From Diprion similis (lineage: Eukaryota; Arthropoda; Insecta; Hymenoptera; Diprionidae): a stretch of DNA of 64,000 nucleotides. A program made the position numbers and the translations under genes. Below, one piece after another: positions 35,970 through 48,661 of this stretch. How positions within the stretch are numbered: position 1 is the first letter of the stretch; every line of letters begins with the position of its first letter. Below the pieces are notes generated by a model, which searched no databases, was not told the origin of the DNA, and saw nothing but the letters and a program-made list of their open reading frames with translations. The stretch spans positions 6,384,001 through 6,448,000 of the forward strand of contig NC_060105.1 in the NCBI RefSeq assembly GCF_021155765.1, read 5' to 3'.

Positions 35970-38350
35970 GAATTTTTATTTTTTCGCTGAGTACAAATTT
36001 AGGGCATCTCTTATAAACGAATTAAATTATACACTTCAACTGAACAATGAGGCAGATTTATTAGTCACTACTTGAATTATGAATAATAACCGATAGATTA
36101 AATGAAAAAAAATTGTTGTTACAAACACTGGACAAGTGCAATATTCCGTTTAACGAGTTTTAAATCAACGTTACAATAAGTGTTCGAAATTCTTGTTTTT
36201 ACATTATAATGTACAATAAGATTCCTGTCAAACATATGTACAATTGGACGGTATCATGCAACAACGAAGCCAGTTGACTCATCCTGATTTGAATGTAGTT
36301 TTGCTAGTGAGTTTTCGAACTTTTAACAATCGCGAAAATATTTAATACGTATGTTGAGGCAGAGATACAAGATGTTTGTAATTTATGAGCTTCTGTTTTC
36401 CCTCTGGGAAAATACGAAATTGAATATACAGCATTGCTTGAAATAATTGAAATAAGTACTTACAAATTACTGAATTATTACCTGGTACTCTCCAATTGGT
36501 ACTAAAAACAGGGATCAACTCAATATATTTTTAAGATGAAAATCCCAACTTAAATTACAGTTATCATAAGATACGCATATTGCTAAGAAAGCATTTTTGA
36601 ATGAACTTGTGAATTTAGTTTTATACTGTTACTGCATTTTTTAATCATTCAAATGACGGATTTTCTGTAAATAATGCTACGTGTAAAATTGATTGATTAT
36701 AATTTTGTTACAACAGTGCTTCTAACAATAAGGTCTGCACTGAAAATGGTTATCGTTGTAAATATATAGTTTTAGTGTAACTTTCGTGGAACTGATATAT
36801 TATTTGATCCATTCATTGTAAACTATAAATTCAATTCGCTCTGGTAAAAAAAGAAAGAAAAAAACGACTAAGCCCATCAACACTGAATAAAATTGAATCA
36901 GATACAATTAGGTGGATTGGTAGAGGTAGAGCTTTGAATTACCCATAGAGAATTGACAGTTTCCAATAGTGAAAATTCTAAACAAGAAGCAGTAGAATTT
37001 GTTAGAAATGAAAAAATTTTATGGATTGGTCACCACTGCTGTTCAATGAAAATTTCTTGGACAGAAATCAAAATAAAAAATCTTGGACAGTTTAAATGAT
37101 TTTTTTATGGTAATCTCAATGGTCATATTACATTACTCACTTGCAGTTGTAACATTGATAAAAGGAACATCATTCATACATGAAAGGACAGTTTATTATT
37201 TTTCCTTATGCAGCTGTGATTTCACTTGAATGAGTATCAGCATAAATGATACGTGTACTACTCTGTATTTCTGATTTGGAGTTACGTATTATTTTCTCAA
37301 AGTTTAGTAGGAAAATTTGTACAGTAACTTATTTTGACTCTATTATAATGTTCAATATTTATTTCAAACAGTATTAAGAAAATGTGATTTTTAATTAAAT
37401 TATACAGATTTAATTTACTTTCGGGCAATTTGAAATGATTTTATTTTAGTAAACGAACAATGAAAGCGAACTTCAACGAAGTCGTCACATTAATTAGTAT
37501 AATGGAATAAACATTATTTTTAAGTATACAGCATTAATTTTCAATTTTAGTGTTTTATCTTGACTTTCACTTTATATAATACTTTGCGAAAGAAACAATA
37601 TTGTTAATGAATTGAGAAATTTCATCAACAAAAAATTTGAAACGCAAATAGTGCTATTTGATGATTTTGAGATGGAAATTGAAAAAGAAAAAGAAAATAG
37701 TGAAAGAATTAATGTGATTACAATATAAAAGTGTTAAATATTGTCATGTTTTTCAATAGTATGTATAATAAAACTATCCCAGGGGCTGTGTGGAACGAGA
37801 AAAAAAATCGAACATTAGCAAAATACATTGTCCTAATTGCAAGCTCATCCTGTGTACGGTTGTAAATGAATGTTGTATGTTTACATAATTGTAACTCATT
37901 TGTATCATGTATTTTTGTGAACAGTATTGAAAGTGTTTTAACTCTACTGTTGTACAGTAATTCAATTTATATACCAGGATGTACCTATAATGTATATAGA
38001 TATATTTAATTAAAGTGAATATCAATTTGTGTACATTTGCCAGCTATTGACATTCACATTTACCCTTACAGTTAATAACACATCCCGCCTGCTGTCCAAT
38101 TGGTCATACAATACTGGATATGCTATTTAACTGCACATCCTGTAGATATTACCAAATTTCTATAATCTGAAACTGCTAACAGAAAGACATCATCAGTGAA
38201 TTCAAGTGTTTCACTCCCAAGTTCAGAATATCTCATGTCTGTTACGTCTGAAAAATTATTCTGATTCAGTCTTTTACAAGTAAATTACTGTGCGCCAATT
38301 CATCCTGAGTAGAATTTGACTTACTTTAGTGATTGATATAAATTATCACT
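35970..38350. other. Intergenic region between fru and the membrane-protein gene
   Basis: AT-rich DNA of 2.4 kb. I see no coding exon, tRNA or repeat array. Some of it may be the fru 3' UTR. Confidence 0.5.
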
Positions 38351-39490
38351 ATGTATGGAAACGAGTCTTCAGCAGTTGATGAAGATTGTTCTATTGGACC
38401 AATTTTGGCTACCCCGTCAAAAGTGGCAGAACGTCAAAAGCAACAACGTACTCTCGAATATCTATTAAAAATGAACAGACATAAGCGATCCGATAAGGTA
38501 AATGTAATGTAAAACAAATTTCTATTCAATAACGTAAACGAATGTCGAACTCTAATAAATTCCTCACATCTGTTGGATTTCTGAGCATAAGAACTAAGCA
38601 ATATAAATCATACTTTTATTACTGTTGCACAGGTCTCGCCTGAGGAACTTTTTGATACCGAAATTAATCAGGTATCTATAACAAATTCCGAAAATGATGT
38701 GATCTCCTCGAAAGTATTGAATACACTTTGTCAGGAACATGATAAGTCAGGTGATTGGAAAGACAATGAAGCTTGGAAAGGGCAAGGACAGGTGCAGCCA
38801 AAGGTGCCTTCTTGCAAAATAAGTACTGCTGACTGGAAATGCAAAAATTTATATAGCATGTCGAATTCACATCGTTACAGTGGTTGGAACATTGGTTATG
38901 CGGATGTAACAGGTGAAGATGTCAATTTTTTTCATTACTAGTAGAAATTTAAAACAATCATTTTTCCAGAAAGTCTACAAGAGGAATTAGCTAAAGATCG
39001 AGAGCAAAATCTGTTATTCAATATTCGCGACTATTTGGCTGGGTATCAAGAAACCCATGGCACTCCGCGAACAGAGTACTCCTTCGCTGCACTGATAAGT
39101 GTGATGGGTCAAACAACGGGCCGGGCTTTACTTGCTCTATTTTATATCATAGTCAACATTGCTCCAGTTGCTGAAGTAAATAAACATGATTGTCATTATA
39201 TTTTCTTCCTTAGTATCTTAACGACCAAACTCTTGCCTTGAAACCGATATAACTGAATGTATATATTTTTTCAATTCCAGGTCTTTTTGTATATCTTGCG
39301 TTTTGTTTTGGATAAAGTAATCAACATCATCTATACTCCAGACAAACAACAAATATGTGTCAAGTATTTAGTTCTTGGATTACAGCTGCTAACAATTTAT
39401 ATTTGTCTCATGTTCATATTTGGTTTCATTATCACTCCAATTATATACATGGTTGTCGAGATTTTAACGAAAATCATGTTGCTCAATTGA
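38351..39490 (+). CDS. Uncharacterised membrane protein with a C-terminal hydrophobic region
   Basis: Four exons, 38351-38497, 38633-38912, 38970-39175 and 39281-39490, with good GT-AG borders and matching phases (0, 1, 0), give 280 residues. I do not recognise the family. The N-terminal half is soluble and charged, with a basic patch (KMNRHKRSDK) and a Trp-containing stretch (GDWKDNEAWKGQG). Hydrophobic segments follow at about 193-220 (RALLALFYIIVNIAPVAE...) and 240-275 (YLVLGLQLLTIYICLMFIF and on). There is no signal peptide, so the N terminus is probably cytoplasmic with a hairpin or two membrane passes. It converges with chaoptin (40281). The ATG at 38351 is the first in frame and is followed at once by a codon-biased sequence. 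Confidence 0.75.
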
Positions 39491-40280
39491 ACTGGGATCA
39501 AATTTGGAGATTAGGAGCGTGGGGTGAAGTATGTGAAAAAACTGTAGATTTTTGGTGTTTTATTCATACCCCTTCAGGTTTTTTTTATTGTTATACATAT
39601 ATTTTGTGACAGTTTTATTAAGTATTTTGTTGATATACATTTACATATTTGTAATTATATGAAAAAAGAATACATCCATTGCGATATAATCTAATTGTAT
39701 GGAATATTAACTTTATTGCAATTGTATCAAAGTCGATGTATAATTCTACAAGTATCAACGCTGACGAAAAGAATTTGTGAATGTTATAATTTCTATTTCT
39801 GGAGTAATATTTTAAAACAATTATTTATTATGCCGGTAAGATTGTGCTGGAACGCTAATACTTAAAATATCTTGACGTTTTTTTTTCTTTTTTTTCATTT
39901 TTGTTTTTATAATATGTTTGACTACCGAGTAATATATATTTTACGCATTACCTCCAGATCATTTGGAGCGAAAATATAAGATAAAATCAAATCATTCGCC
40001 TGCTAATAAAAATTTGTTTAGTCCTATGCAATATCAATGTCTAGATCTAATTTTTACGCACGACATGTTTATTTTAGATCATTCTCATAACATACGAATG
40101 ATTCAATTTCACTGCCCAAAATGCTCTTTGTTGACTATTCGTACTTGGCATTGTTCGAATTTTTAAGTGGAAATGAATAATGGTTGTCATTGGTATGGGT
40201 CTGAAGTGTAGAGTGTTTCTAATACGAGTACTGTCTATCATGATATTAGTGCATAAAAATAATCTGTTAAAATTTCGAAT
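39491..40280. other. Intergenic region between convergent genes
   Basis: Contains the 3' UTRs of the membrane-protein gene (+) and chaoptin (-). AT-rich, with a T-rich run near 39878-39908. No coding exon seen. Confidence 0.5.
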
Positions 40281-43200
40281 TTAGAACACATTCATCATAA
40301 AAATTGAAAATACCACTACAGCATTAGTTAAAATTGGTGAATTAGCTGATCCCCAGCCACATTCGAGATCAGTTTTGAGTGCTTCCAAGAGGGAGATATT
40401 ATTTTTATTCAGGCAAAAAGTCTCACGAAGGTCGTCATCCCAACCATTATCCCAGCAATTATATTTGTCATCTTCGTCTGGTTCAGAAATATGATCAGTA
40501 TATGTGCCGCATTCATCTTCGTAATATTGCCTTTGCTTACGTTGCCACATCTCAATCCATCTGATAATAGCATTCAGTAAAGTGTAAATTGTATCGGGCA
40601 AGACAATGTAAAATTCATGTATTTTCTAATCACTCACCCAATTTCACAATCGCAATTCAGATAACTTCCAGATAATCTAAGCTTTGTGAGGAATGTTCTT
40701 CCTGGTATACCTGGCTTGTGGCCAGACGATGGGTTTCCGATCGATCCAATGTGATTATTACGTATATCAATTGATATGTTTCTTACACTCCCTGCATTAG
40801 TGAATAATTCACGAGGGACCATTTTGACGCTTGTATTACGTAGGGTAAAATGTAGTTGTGAGTTTCGAATACCCTGAAAAAAAATTAGGCTATTGCACAA
40901 TGAATAAAAGAAAAAAAAATTAATAGCAACAGAAATAGTATGATGGCTACAAATGACAGGACTATATTACTCGATCAATATGAGACACTCACCTGAAGTA
41001 TATCCTTGTGTATCGATGTTAGAGCTCTGCCACTAAAAGTCATATTGTACAGCTTGGCCGGGAATGTGCCTTTCATTTCCTTCTCCAAGTTAATGTCGTG
41101 ATCAACCTAGAATTCCAAAAGTATACCTTTACTGTTTTATATCTATAATTAAAATTACTTTTTGTAATCAGTTTTAGTTATTTATTCATTATTACAAGCT
41201 CTGTATTATAGTATTGTTGCTCACCTCAACATGTAAACTCCGAAGACCATGATTGTAGTTTAATATGTTAGGCAAATTAAAATTCTTCACCTTCTTAAAC
41301 ACTGTTATGTGTAAGTTACGAAGTTTGGATGCTTTACACAATGCACCTGCCTACAAAAAATAAATTCAGTTGTGAATGTAGATTTGGTAAGATTCGCTGC
41401 ATTGTTTGGCTTGAAATAAATAACGAACTTACTTCAAACACATCGAGAGGTAGTCTTCGTATTTCAAGCTCTTCAAGGCTATCAGCGAGACCCAAAAAAC
41501 TTGTATTCGTAACGCTAGTGATAGGATTTCCAGCAAGATTTAGAGACCTAAGCTCAGGAAGTGTGTGGGTTATTAGTGGGACAGTAGACAGTTCGTTGTA
41601 ACTAAGATCCAAGTGGCGGAGCGACGTCATGTTGGCAGCCATATCTGACTGTATAGATGAAAGTTTATTATGTGCCAAATACAGTGTCCTCAAACGACGA
41701 AGCGGCAGCTCTGGAACCTGAGCATCATTGATTATATTCACAGCACCTAATCTAGTCTTCAAGACACACCACAAGCAATTACCTATTTAATATAATAATT
41801 TTAGGACTTTTTCTGAGAACACTAAATAAAAAACGAAGATTTTTAAACAAAACTCAAAATTAGTGGAAGGAATAACAGCAATTTTGTAATATCTTTGCTT
41901 GTGGATGCTGGAACACTTCATATTCCTGTAAGCAATCAACATCTGTAAAATGATGTAGTCCTGAACTTACCATGTACAGGGACATGTTACTAAGTCCAAG
42001 GGTCAATAATGTGTCTTCTAAGCCATGAAAACTTTTACCATGAGATTCCAAAATTATTTCTTTATTATGACTCAGATCGAGATAAGACAGCATGGCCAAT
42101 TCTGAAAATACTCCATCATCAAGCCTAACGAGCCTGTTGTATGATAAATCCAACCAAGTCATGTCCTGCGAATATTAAACAAAATGTCTAAACACAGCAA
42201 ATTGGCATGACTAATGTCGTGATAGATATTTCACTTACCCTAAATCTGAATATAGCATCAGTATTGTGCAATCCAGCTAATACGTTCCATGACGTATCGA
42301 GTTTTGACAAGGATGCAGCAGCAGACGGAGACATACTCTTCATTGGGAGTCGCATGAATTGATTGTGAGACAAATCTAAACTCTCTAGGTTTCCTTCGGT
42401 GAATAAATTATCTGGCAGTGCTCGCAATTTGTTGTGTGACAAATCTACGATACGTAATTTCTTTAGGGATCGAAACGACTCCACAGGAATTTCAGTGATA
42501 TCATTCCAAGCCATCAGTAGAATCTAAATAAGATATGTTGCGGAATTATTTTATCACGTCATAAAACATCTCTATTTGATTGACAAATATTGGTGAATTT
42601 TACATTGAGTGGACTTTATTAGAAAAGAGTTACTTCAGATATATTTCTTTGCATTCCAAACCTGCAGGTTTCTTGTATTTTTGAAGCAGTCGAAGTTTAT
42701 GTCCATCAAGTCATTAAAATTTAAATCCAACCATTGAAGATGTGGCATATTTCCAAAGACATGCTGAGTAATGTTCAGTAATTTGTTATGACTCAGGTAT
42801 AGATGAGTGAGTGAAAATTCAACGGGTCTGAAATAGTACCTCATTATGTCAGAGATGTTGTTGTGACTCAAATCGAGAACTTTTATGTTCGATTGTATAA
42901 TACCTCCGACTGCGAAAAAAAGCACGATTTTGATTTCATGGGTATGTAATTATTCTTTCATACATAATTATACTTACTATTACTATGTGGTGCGAAAGTC
43001 GTACTGTTGATCCACAGTTTTTGAATTTTATTGTGGCTAGCGTTCACTTTGAATGACGATAGCGTCCCTACCTGATCAAAAGACATGAAGTCTAGTTCAT
43101 GTAACTGATTGTAAGCCAAATCCATTAATTCAAGATCAGGCAAATTCTGAGAAAAAGAGAAATCTTATTACGGACAACATTTACAATGAAAATTATTGAT

Positions 43201-45685
43201 GAATCTAATATCACAAATAGAATACCTGAAATGCTTCATCTGTTATATCCTTAATTTTATTACCCCGAAGATTGATGTATTTCAATCGGTTCATATTCAT
43301 GAATGCTCGTCGTTCGATTCTATCAATGACATTGTCTTGTAAATTCAGAATTGTCAGGGAAGGTAGATCTACAAAGCTGTTACTGCCGATGTACTTGATT
43401 TCATTGAACGCCAAGTTTATTTCATCAAGGATAGAATGAATGTCACCCTGAAAAAAAGGAACTGCAAGTTTACCCAACTGAGAGAAATCACTATTCAGTC
43501 ACAAACTACATTAACAATCCGAAAGATTTTCTAATGATGAAAATTGGTCTTTGAAGTTTTAAATAGTTTTTAAAAATAATAATTTTTTCTTTTACCTGAA
43601 ATGTACCCTTTTGTACGCTTTCGATTTTATTATCTTGCAAATCAATACGTCGGATTCTTTTCAAGAAATGAAAAGCTGTTTCAGGCATGTTTTGTATTTT
43701 ATTATTACTGAAATCAAGGTACTGCAGGTTCGTCAAAGATTTCAGTGGGTTGGCTGGAAGATTTGTAACCGACGAAGAGAGGCCACGCGAAATTTGAAGC
43801 GTTAAAAGCGAATGCCCTACCTGTGAAAATAAAACGATACATTGTGAAGGAAACCACATGAGTTGGTGGTTTGAATGAATGTTTTTACCCACTTCGGCGA
43901 ATGCGTCATCTTCAATAGTCGAAATTGAGTTTTCCGAAAAATCGAGATATTTGATTCCTCGGACATGCTTAAACGCATGATTTTTGATTGTATCCAAATT
44001 ACTTTGAATTATTCTGAGCTCCTTTAAATCCATTCCAAAGTCTAAAAAGTCTTCTGGTGACAGTGTAGATTTAGGCATTCGGGACAAAGATATGAAGCGT
44101 AGATTTCTCATTTCCTTCATGCTTTGTAAAGATATAATGCGATTTTTCTTCCCACTTAAATCCAAGTTGTATAATGAGTATTGAAAGTCGTTGAAATCTT
44201 CTCCTGAGAGACAGATGAGAATTAATTGTTAAAGATTCAGTAACATTTTGAATAAAGTTTGAAAGGATATTGGATCTTACCTTGCGTGAGAGCATCAACT
44301 TTGTTTTCCCTGAACAAAAAGGTTCTCAGATAGTCAAAATCTCTGAACAAGTGAACAGGAAGTTCCGTAATGTTGTTTCCAGTTAAATCAAGTAATTCTA
44401 AAGATGATTCTAAGCCCATAAAGACAGGACTTGATACCTCCATCAGATCACAATCGCCTAAGTAGAGTTCACGCATTTTTGAATCTTTGAATGCTCCTTC
44501 CTATAAGATGTAAGAAAGAATTAAGAAAAACTAAATCATATATAACAAATTATTTCATAAGTGAAAAGAATATATACCTGTATGATAGTGAGTGGATTAC
44601 CGTCAAGGTACGTTTTGTTAACTCTACGAAAATGCTGAAATGCGTCTGGTAGAAGGATATTAATTTGATTGTAATCTAAACGTAGTTCATCCAAAGACAT
44701 TTGCATCCCACGAATCTCATTTTCAATCTGTGGATTTAACATTCTCGATATTCTATTGTGACTAAGATCCAAGTATCGCAAGTGTTTTAAGGTAGAGAGC
44801 TGTGCATACGGCACATTATTCAGTTGATTATCATTCAAATAAAGGTGTGTGAGAAAATCAATTCCATCTCTGAACACCGTCGCATCAATTTCTAACAGGC
44901 TGTTTCCATGAAGATCTAAAACTTCTAAGGCCGACAGGCCACTGAATGCATTCGCTGGAAGTCTGTCCACGAAATTTTTGCCAAGCCTAAGGGTTTGAAG
45001 CGACGTGTTGAGACCTCGCCAATTATCAGGTGTTATTTCAGATATTCGATTGCCTACAAAATTAGATAATATTTGATAATCTTGGGAAATTAGGAAATTA
45101 ATTATGCTAGTTAATTTAATGCCAAACGTTTCACTTATTGGAATTATATGAATTGTGACTGATTACCTGTTAAATCCAGAAGTCGTAATCTTTGCAAATG
45201 TCTAAAAGATCTACTAGGTACATGAATTAGGTGATTATACGGCAACTCTAACTCCCATAAAGATCTCTCAAGTCCCAAAAATGCATCATCTGGTATATCT
45301 GACAAAAGGTTGTGCTTGATCTGAAGTTTGTAAAGACCTGAAATATGAATAAACCGTAATGAAACTATAATATCTTGCTGGAATAATATCTTCAATACTA
45401 GTTGGGTTACACTGATTTTGTATACATACCCGTATGAATTAAAAATTGTGGCTGCAAAAAGTGCAATCCATTATTTTCTAGTTTGAGTATAAATACTTTT
45501 GAAGAGTTAATGGGCTGAGGGATTCGAGGCATCGGCACGTTGTGACAAGATACAATGCCTAGATCAGGAATGGCTTTGGAACAGGTGCAGAGCGGGTTGA
45601 AAAAACACGGCGGATATTGCACCTGGATTTCATGCATTCTGACCATCGCAGACCAGAACATCAAAACTAGTGTAACGATCAGCAT
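40281..45685 (-). CDS. chp: Chaoptin, leucine-rich-repeat photoreceptor adhesion protein
   Basis: Sixteen coding exons on the minus strand: 45685-45430, 45337-45167, 45053-44578, 44500-44281, 44203-43893, 43820-43596, 43447-43226, 43146-42978, 42909-42662, 42523-42239, 42165-41971, 41717-41433, 41350-41225, 41106-40993, 40873-40638 and 40560-40281. Phases agree throughout and give 1272 residues, close to Drosophila Chaoptin (about 1300). The start is the Met of a signal peptide (MLIVTLVLMFWSAMV). A cysteine cap (PPCFFNPLCTC) follows, then dozens of LRRs (LxxLDLSxNxI), a C-terminal LRR cap (LNCDCEIGWIEMWQR) and a hydrophobic tail (ILTNAVVVFSIFMMNVF) preceded by small residues, as needed for a GPI anchor. 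Chaoptin is a homophilic adhesion protein of photoreceptor microvilli. An upstream acceptor at 45719 suggests a separate 5' UTR exon. Confidence 0.95.
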
Positions 45686-45718
45686 GATATAGCCGAGTTT
45701 CACAAACGTTCCCAAATT

Positions 45719-46915
45719 CTGGAAAAACATACCTATAATGATTAGAATGGCTATGCAATTTACGTAATGATTTTCAACTCTCAAGTAACTCAAGCTATTA
45801 AGTGAAATCGATTATTAACAAACTTTTGTTTGTACAATCCGGTTTATTTCTCTTCAAAATTTTTACACAATTTATTTTAATCCTGGGCTACATATATTAA
45901 TATTCCAGTTATTGGACTTTTATTACTGTATAATTGTATTACTGCGCAGTATAATTATGCACTTGGACTTGGTGAACAATTATCAAAACTTCTGACAAGT
46001 ATGAAATTACCATTCTTTATGTACACTGTAGTTGGGATAGAAGAGGGACGACTGACTCTGGAACAAACTGGAATGTGGGCCATTGGAGAATGTTTCACTT
46101 ACAGGGCTTGAGGATTAGGAGCAGTTTTTGTGCTTCCCTTTACACGATTAGAACCGTGATGTCAAGCTAATGTGAGTAATACACCATTACGACCGATATC
46201 AAATCAGCTAATTCGAGTCACATTCATTATATTTCAATACGCAGATGCATTTGAGAAAATAGTTTACAAAATATTATTCATAAAAATGGATGACCAACTA
46301 CTTTACTTAAAAGAAATCCTCAGAGTGAAAAGAAAAAGTAAATTCACCTCTGAATGGCACATTGGAATCAGGTTTTAAAGACTGGTACAAATAGCTGAGA
46401 GCACTGATCCCATTTCTACGTACCACATAAGCCCGGGGTAAGCTCAAGGCTTTACATACCCCAATAATTGTATTCCTAACACAAACTTGCCCTACAAACA
46501 TGACCCAGATATTTGCCTACATTCTTTCAATGAAATTTTTTGAAAATTCCTCAAGCCGTGTACTAAGCACATGAAGTTTTAGAGAGTATAATGCACAGCT
46601 CTGGCAAAACTTTTTCGACTTATTTTACTGAGACAGTTTTAAATAATTTGTACAGGTAAGTAATGGGTGGAGCTGGAATTAATTTCACTAAAATATTTTA
46701 TTTTACTTATTGATACTACAGCATACATATGACTAAGCAGTTGAATTTAATTGTACAATTAGTAAAGAGAAACGTTAAATTAAATTAACATTTCCGTCCT
46801 TATAAAGTAAATGAGAAACACGTAGTGGTGTTACATTAACATGGTTTTCAACGTTTTTCCTTATCAAAAATGTTTCCAATCATGAGTCGGGTATGACGAA
46901 TGAAATATTTACTGT
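45719..46915. other. Intergenic region upstream of chaoptin
   Basis: About 1.2 kb between the chaoptin 5' end and the MED4 stop. It probably holds chaoptin 5' UTR and promoter sequence. No convincing coding exon is seen. Confidence 0.45.
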
Positions 46916-48282
46916 TCATTGGGAATCACTCGAGGAGCTGCTGGATGAATCTGTCGACATTACTTCAACGTCTTCCGTTTCTTGTTTATGAGTATTCATT
47001 GCTACACTGCCTTGTCCACCTACGGACATGTGGATCTCTCCTGATGGGTGCCAGGCAAATTGGTTTGCCTGAGATACTGGAGGCTCTGAAATGATTTATC
47101 TGGAGTTACTTACAAGAAATCGCTGTGATGATTTTGAGTAAATGAACTTTCTTTTTGATTGACAATTGTTCTCCAGCATGTTTTCAAAAATAATTGCGAT
47201 ATTATTTTGATAAGACTAACAAGTAGCAAACAATATATTGGATAACTTCTCCAATTTGTTTTGGAATCGATTCTCAAAGAAGAGTAGTGATAGATCGAAT
47301 AAGCTTGTAATGTATTCTCACCACCTGCTGGATGTCCAGCTCGATGCAATTCGGCTGGAATGCCCGGATGAGATCCGATCATTTGCCCATTGAGTGGAAG
47401 GTCGCTGAGTCGCCCCAGGACGCCCAGCCTCATCTCAATATCTAAGAGACATGAAATAATTATCATATACTAAGAGAAAGGGAAATGATATCGCTGTGAA
47501 ATATTTCAAAAGTTATTTGACTCGAGCAAAGAATAAACTACAAAAGTGTAAGATTGATAATTTGATGAGCAAGAAAAATGATTCTGTGTAAAGTTTAATA
47601 CTTGAAATATATGTTTCGTAAATTATTGCGTATATGTCTTATTCACCTGTTGGATATGGTCGGCGTGGATCCCCTTGCTGCCACGTTAATGGAGCACAAA
47701 CTGCATTAGATGCACTAATCCGATGAGCAAATTTAATGAGTTCTTCAGAAGGAACAGGCCTCTTATTGGCCCGAGATATAGACTGGAGTTTTTGTTTGGC
47801 CTGGTATATAGCAGTGGCAAGTATTTGCTCAGCTTCTTTCAGCTGACGTTGTAATTGTTGAATATCTTGATCCTGCCTCTCGACCTCTGCCTTTAATGAA
47901 TCCATTTTCTGATTTATTTTTGCCTGTTCCGATGCCAGTTTCAAAGTCGAATTTAGCTCATTGTCTTTGGCAACTAATAACTCTGTCAGTTGAGCGTGCT
48001 CGCTGCTGGATAGTTTCAAATGCTTCTGCGCTATCGTATTCTCGATTAGCTCTCTGTGGAAAATAAAAAAGACGTATGAATTTCGAGGTCTGTTGATAAT
48101 TACAATAACGTCGAGCGTACTCTATGTTTTAGTTTCATTTTTTCGACCATTTTATTCGACAAATCTTCACATACGAAATTTTGGGATCTTTCTAACACTA
48201 GTAAAAATACTTACTTGGCTATTAACTCCATGTCATCAACAAGAGATAATAATACTTCACGTGTGCTGCGATTTGATGCCAT
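46916..48282 (-). CDS. MED4: Mediator complex subunit 4
   Basis: Four exons, 48282-48215, 48053-47647, 47441-47322 and 47085-46916, phases 2, 1, 1, give 254 residues, the usual size for insect MED4. The first exon encodes NRSTREVLLSLVDDMELIAKELIE. A long coiled coil follows (MDSLKAEVERQDQDIQQLQRQL). Then comes the family signature ISASNAVCAPLTWQQGDPRRPYPTG, the part of MED4 that packs in the Mediator middle module, and IEMRLGVLGRL. The C terminus is acidic and serine-rich. MED4 binds MED7, MED9 and others and helps couple activators to RNA polymerase II. It shares a 380-base divergent promoter with the SAC3D1-like gene. Confidence 0.95.
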
Positions 48283-48661
48283 TTTACACGTTTATATCGT
48301 TCCAGTTTTCGTACACAATACAATTTGTTACTTTCCAGTCATTGTTTATCTTTATACCCGCTACTCGCTGTTGTTACGTTTTGGAAACGTAACCTAAATC
48401 GAATACGCACATTCAACAGCGAGTGGCATCGAGCAGGTACATACATACATACATACAGCATACATACTTATCGCTGCTAGTATTGAATCGTAGCGTAGGT
48501 CACGTGAGTGGTCACGTGATAAAGCTACATCGTACCGCCAGCCAGCCGACCACTCCATTCGTGTGATTGTTCCCGGTTGAAAGTCGAAACGTCAGTTTAG
48601 TTCGTGTAAAATCATTGATCGTTTCTTCTTGTTTAACTAGAGCACGTATTACTTAACAGTG
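48283..48661. promoter_or_regulatory. Bidirectional promoter of MED4 and the SAC3D1-like gene
   Basis: The 379 bases between the two start codons carry two TCACGTGA palindromes at 48500-48507 and 48512-48519, exactly 12 bases apart. These are the E-box form preferred by Usf/Max/Mitf-type bHLH-zipper factors. An ACAT microsatellite lies at about 48437-48470. The region is more GC-rich than its surroundings. Confidence 0.6.
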
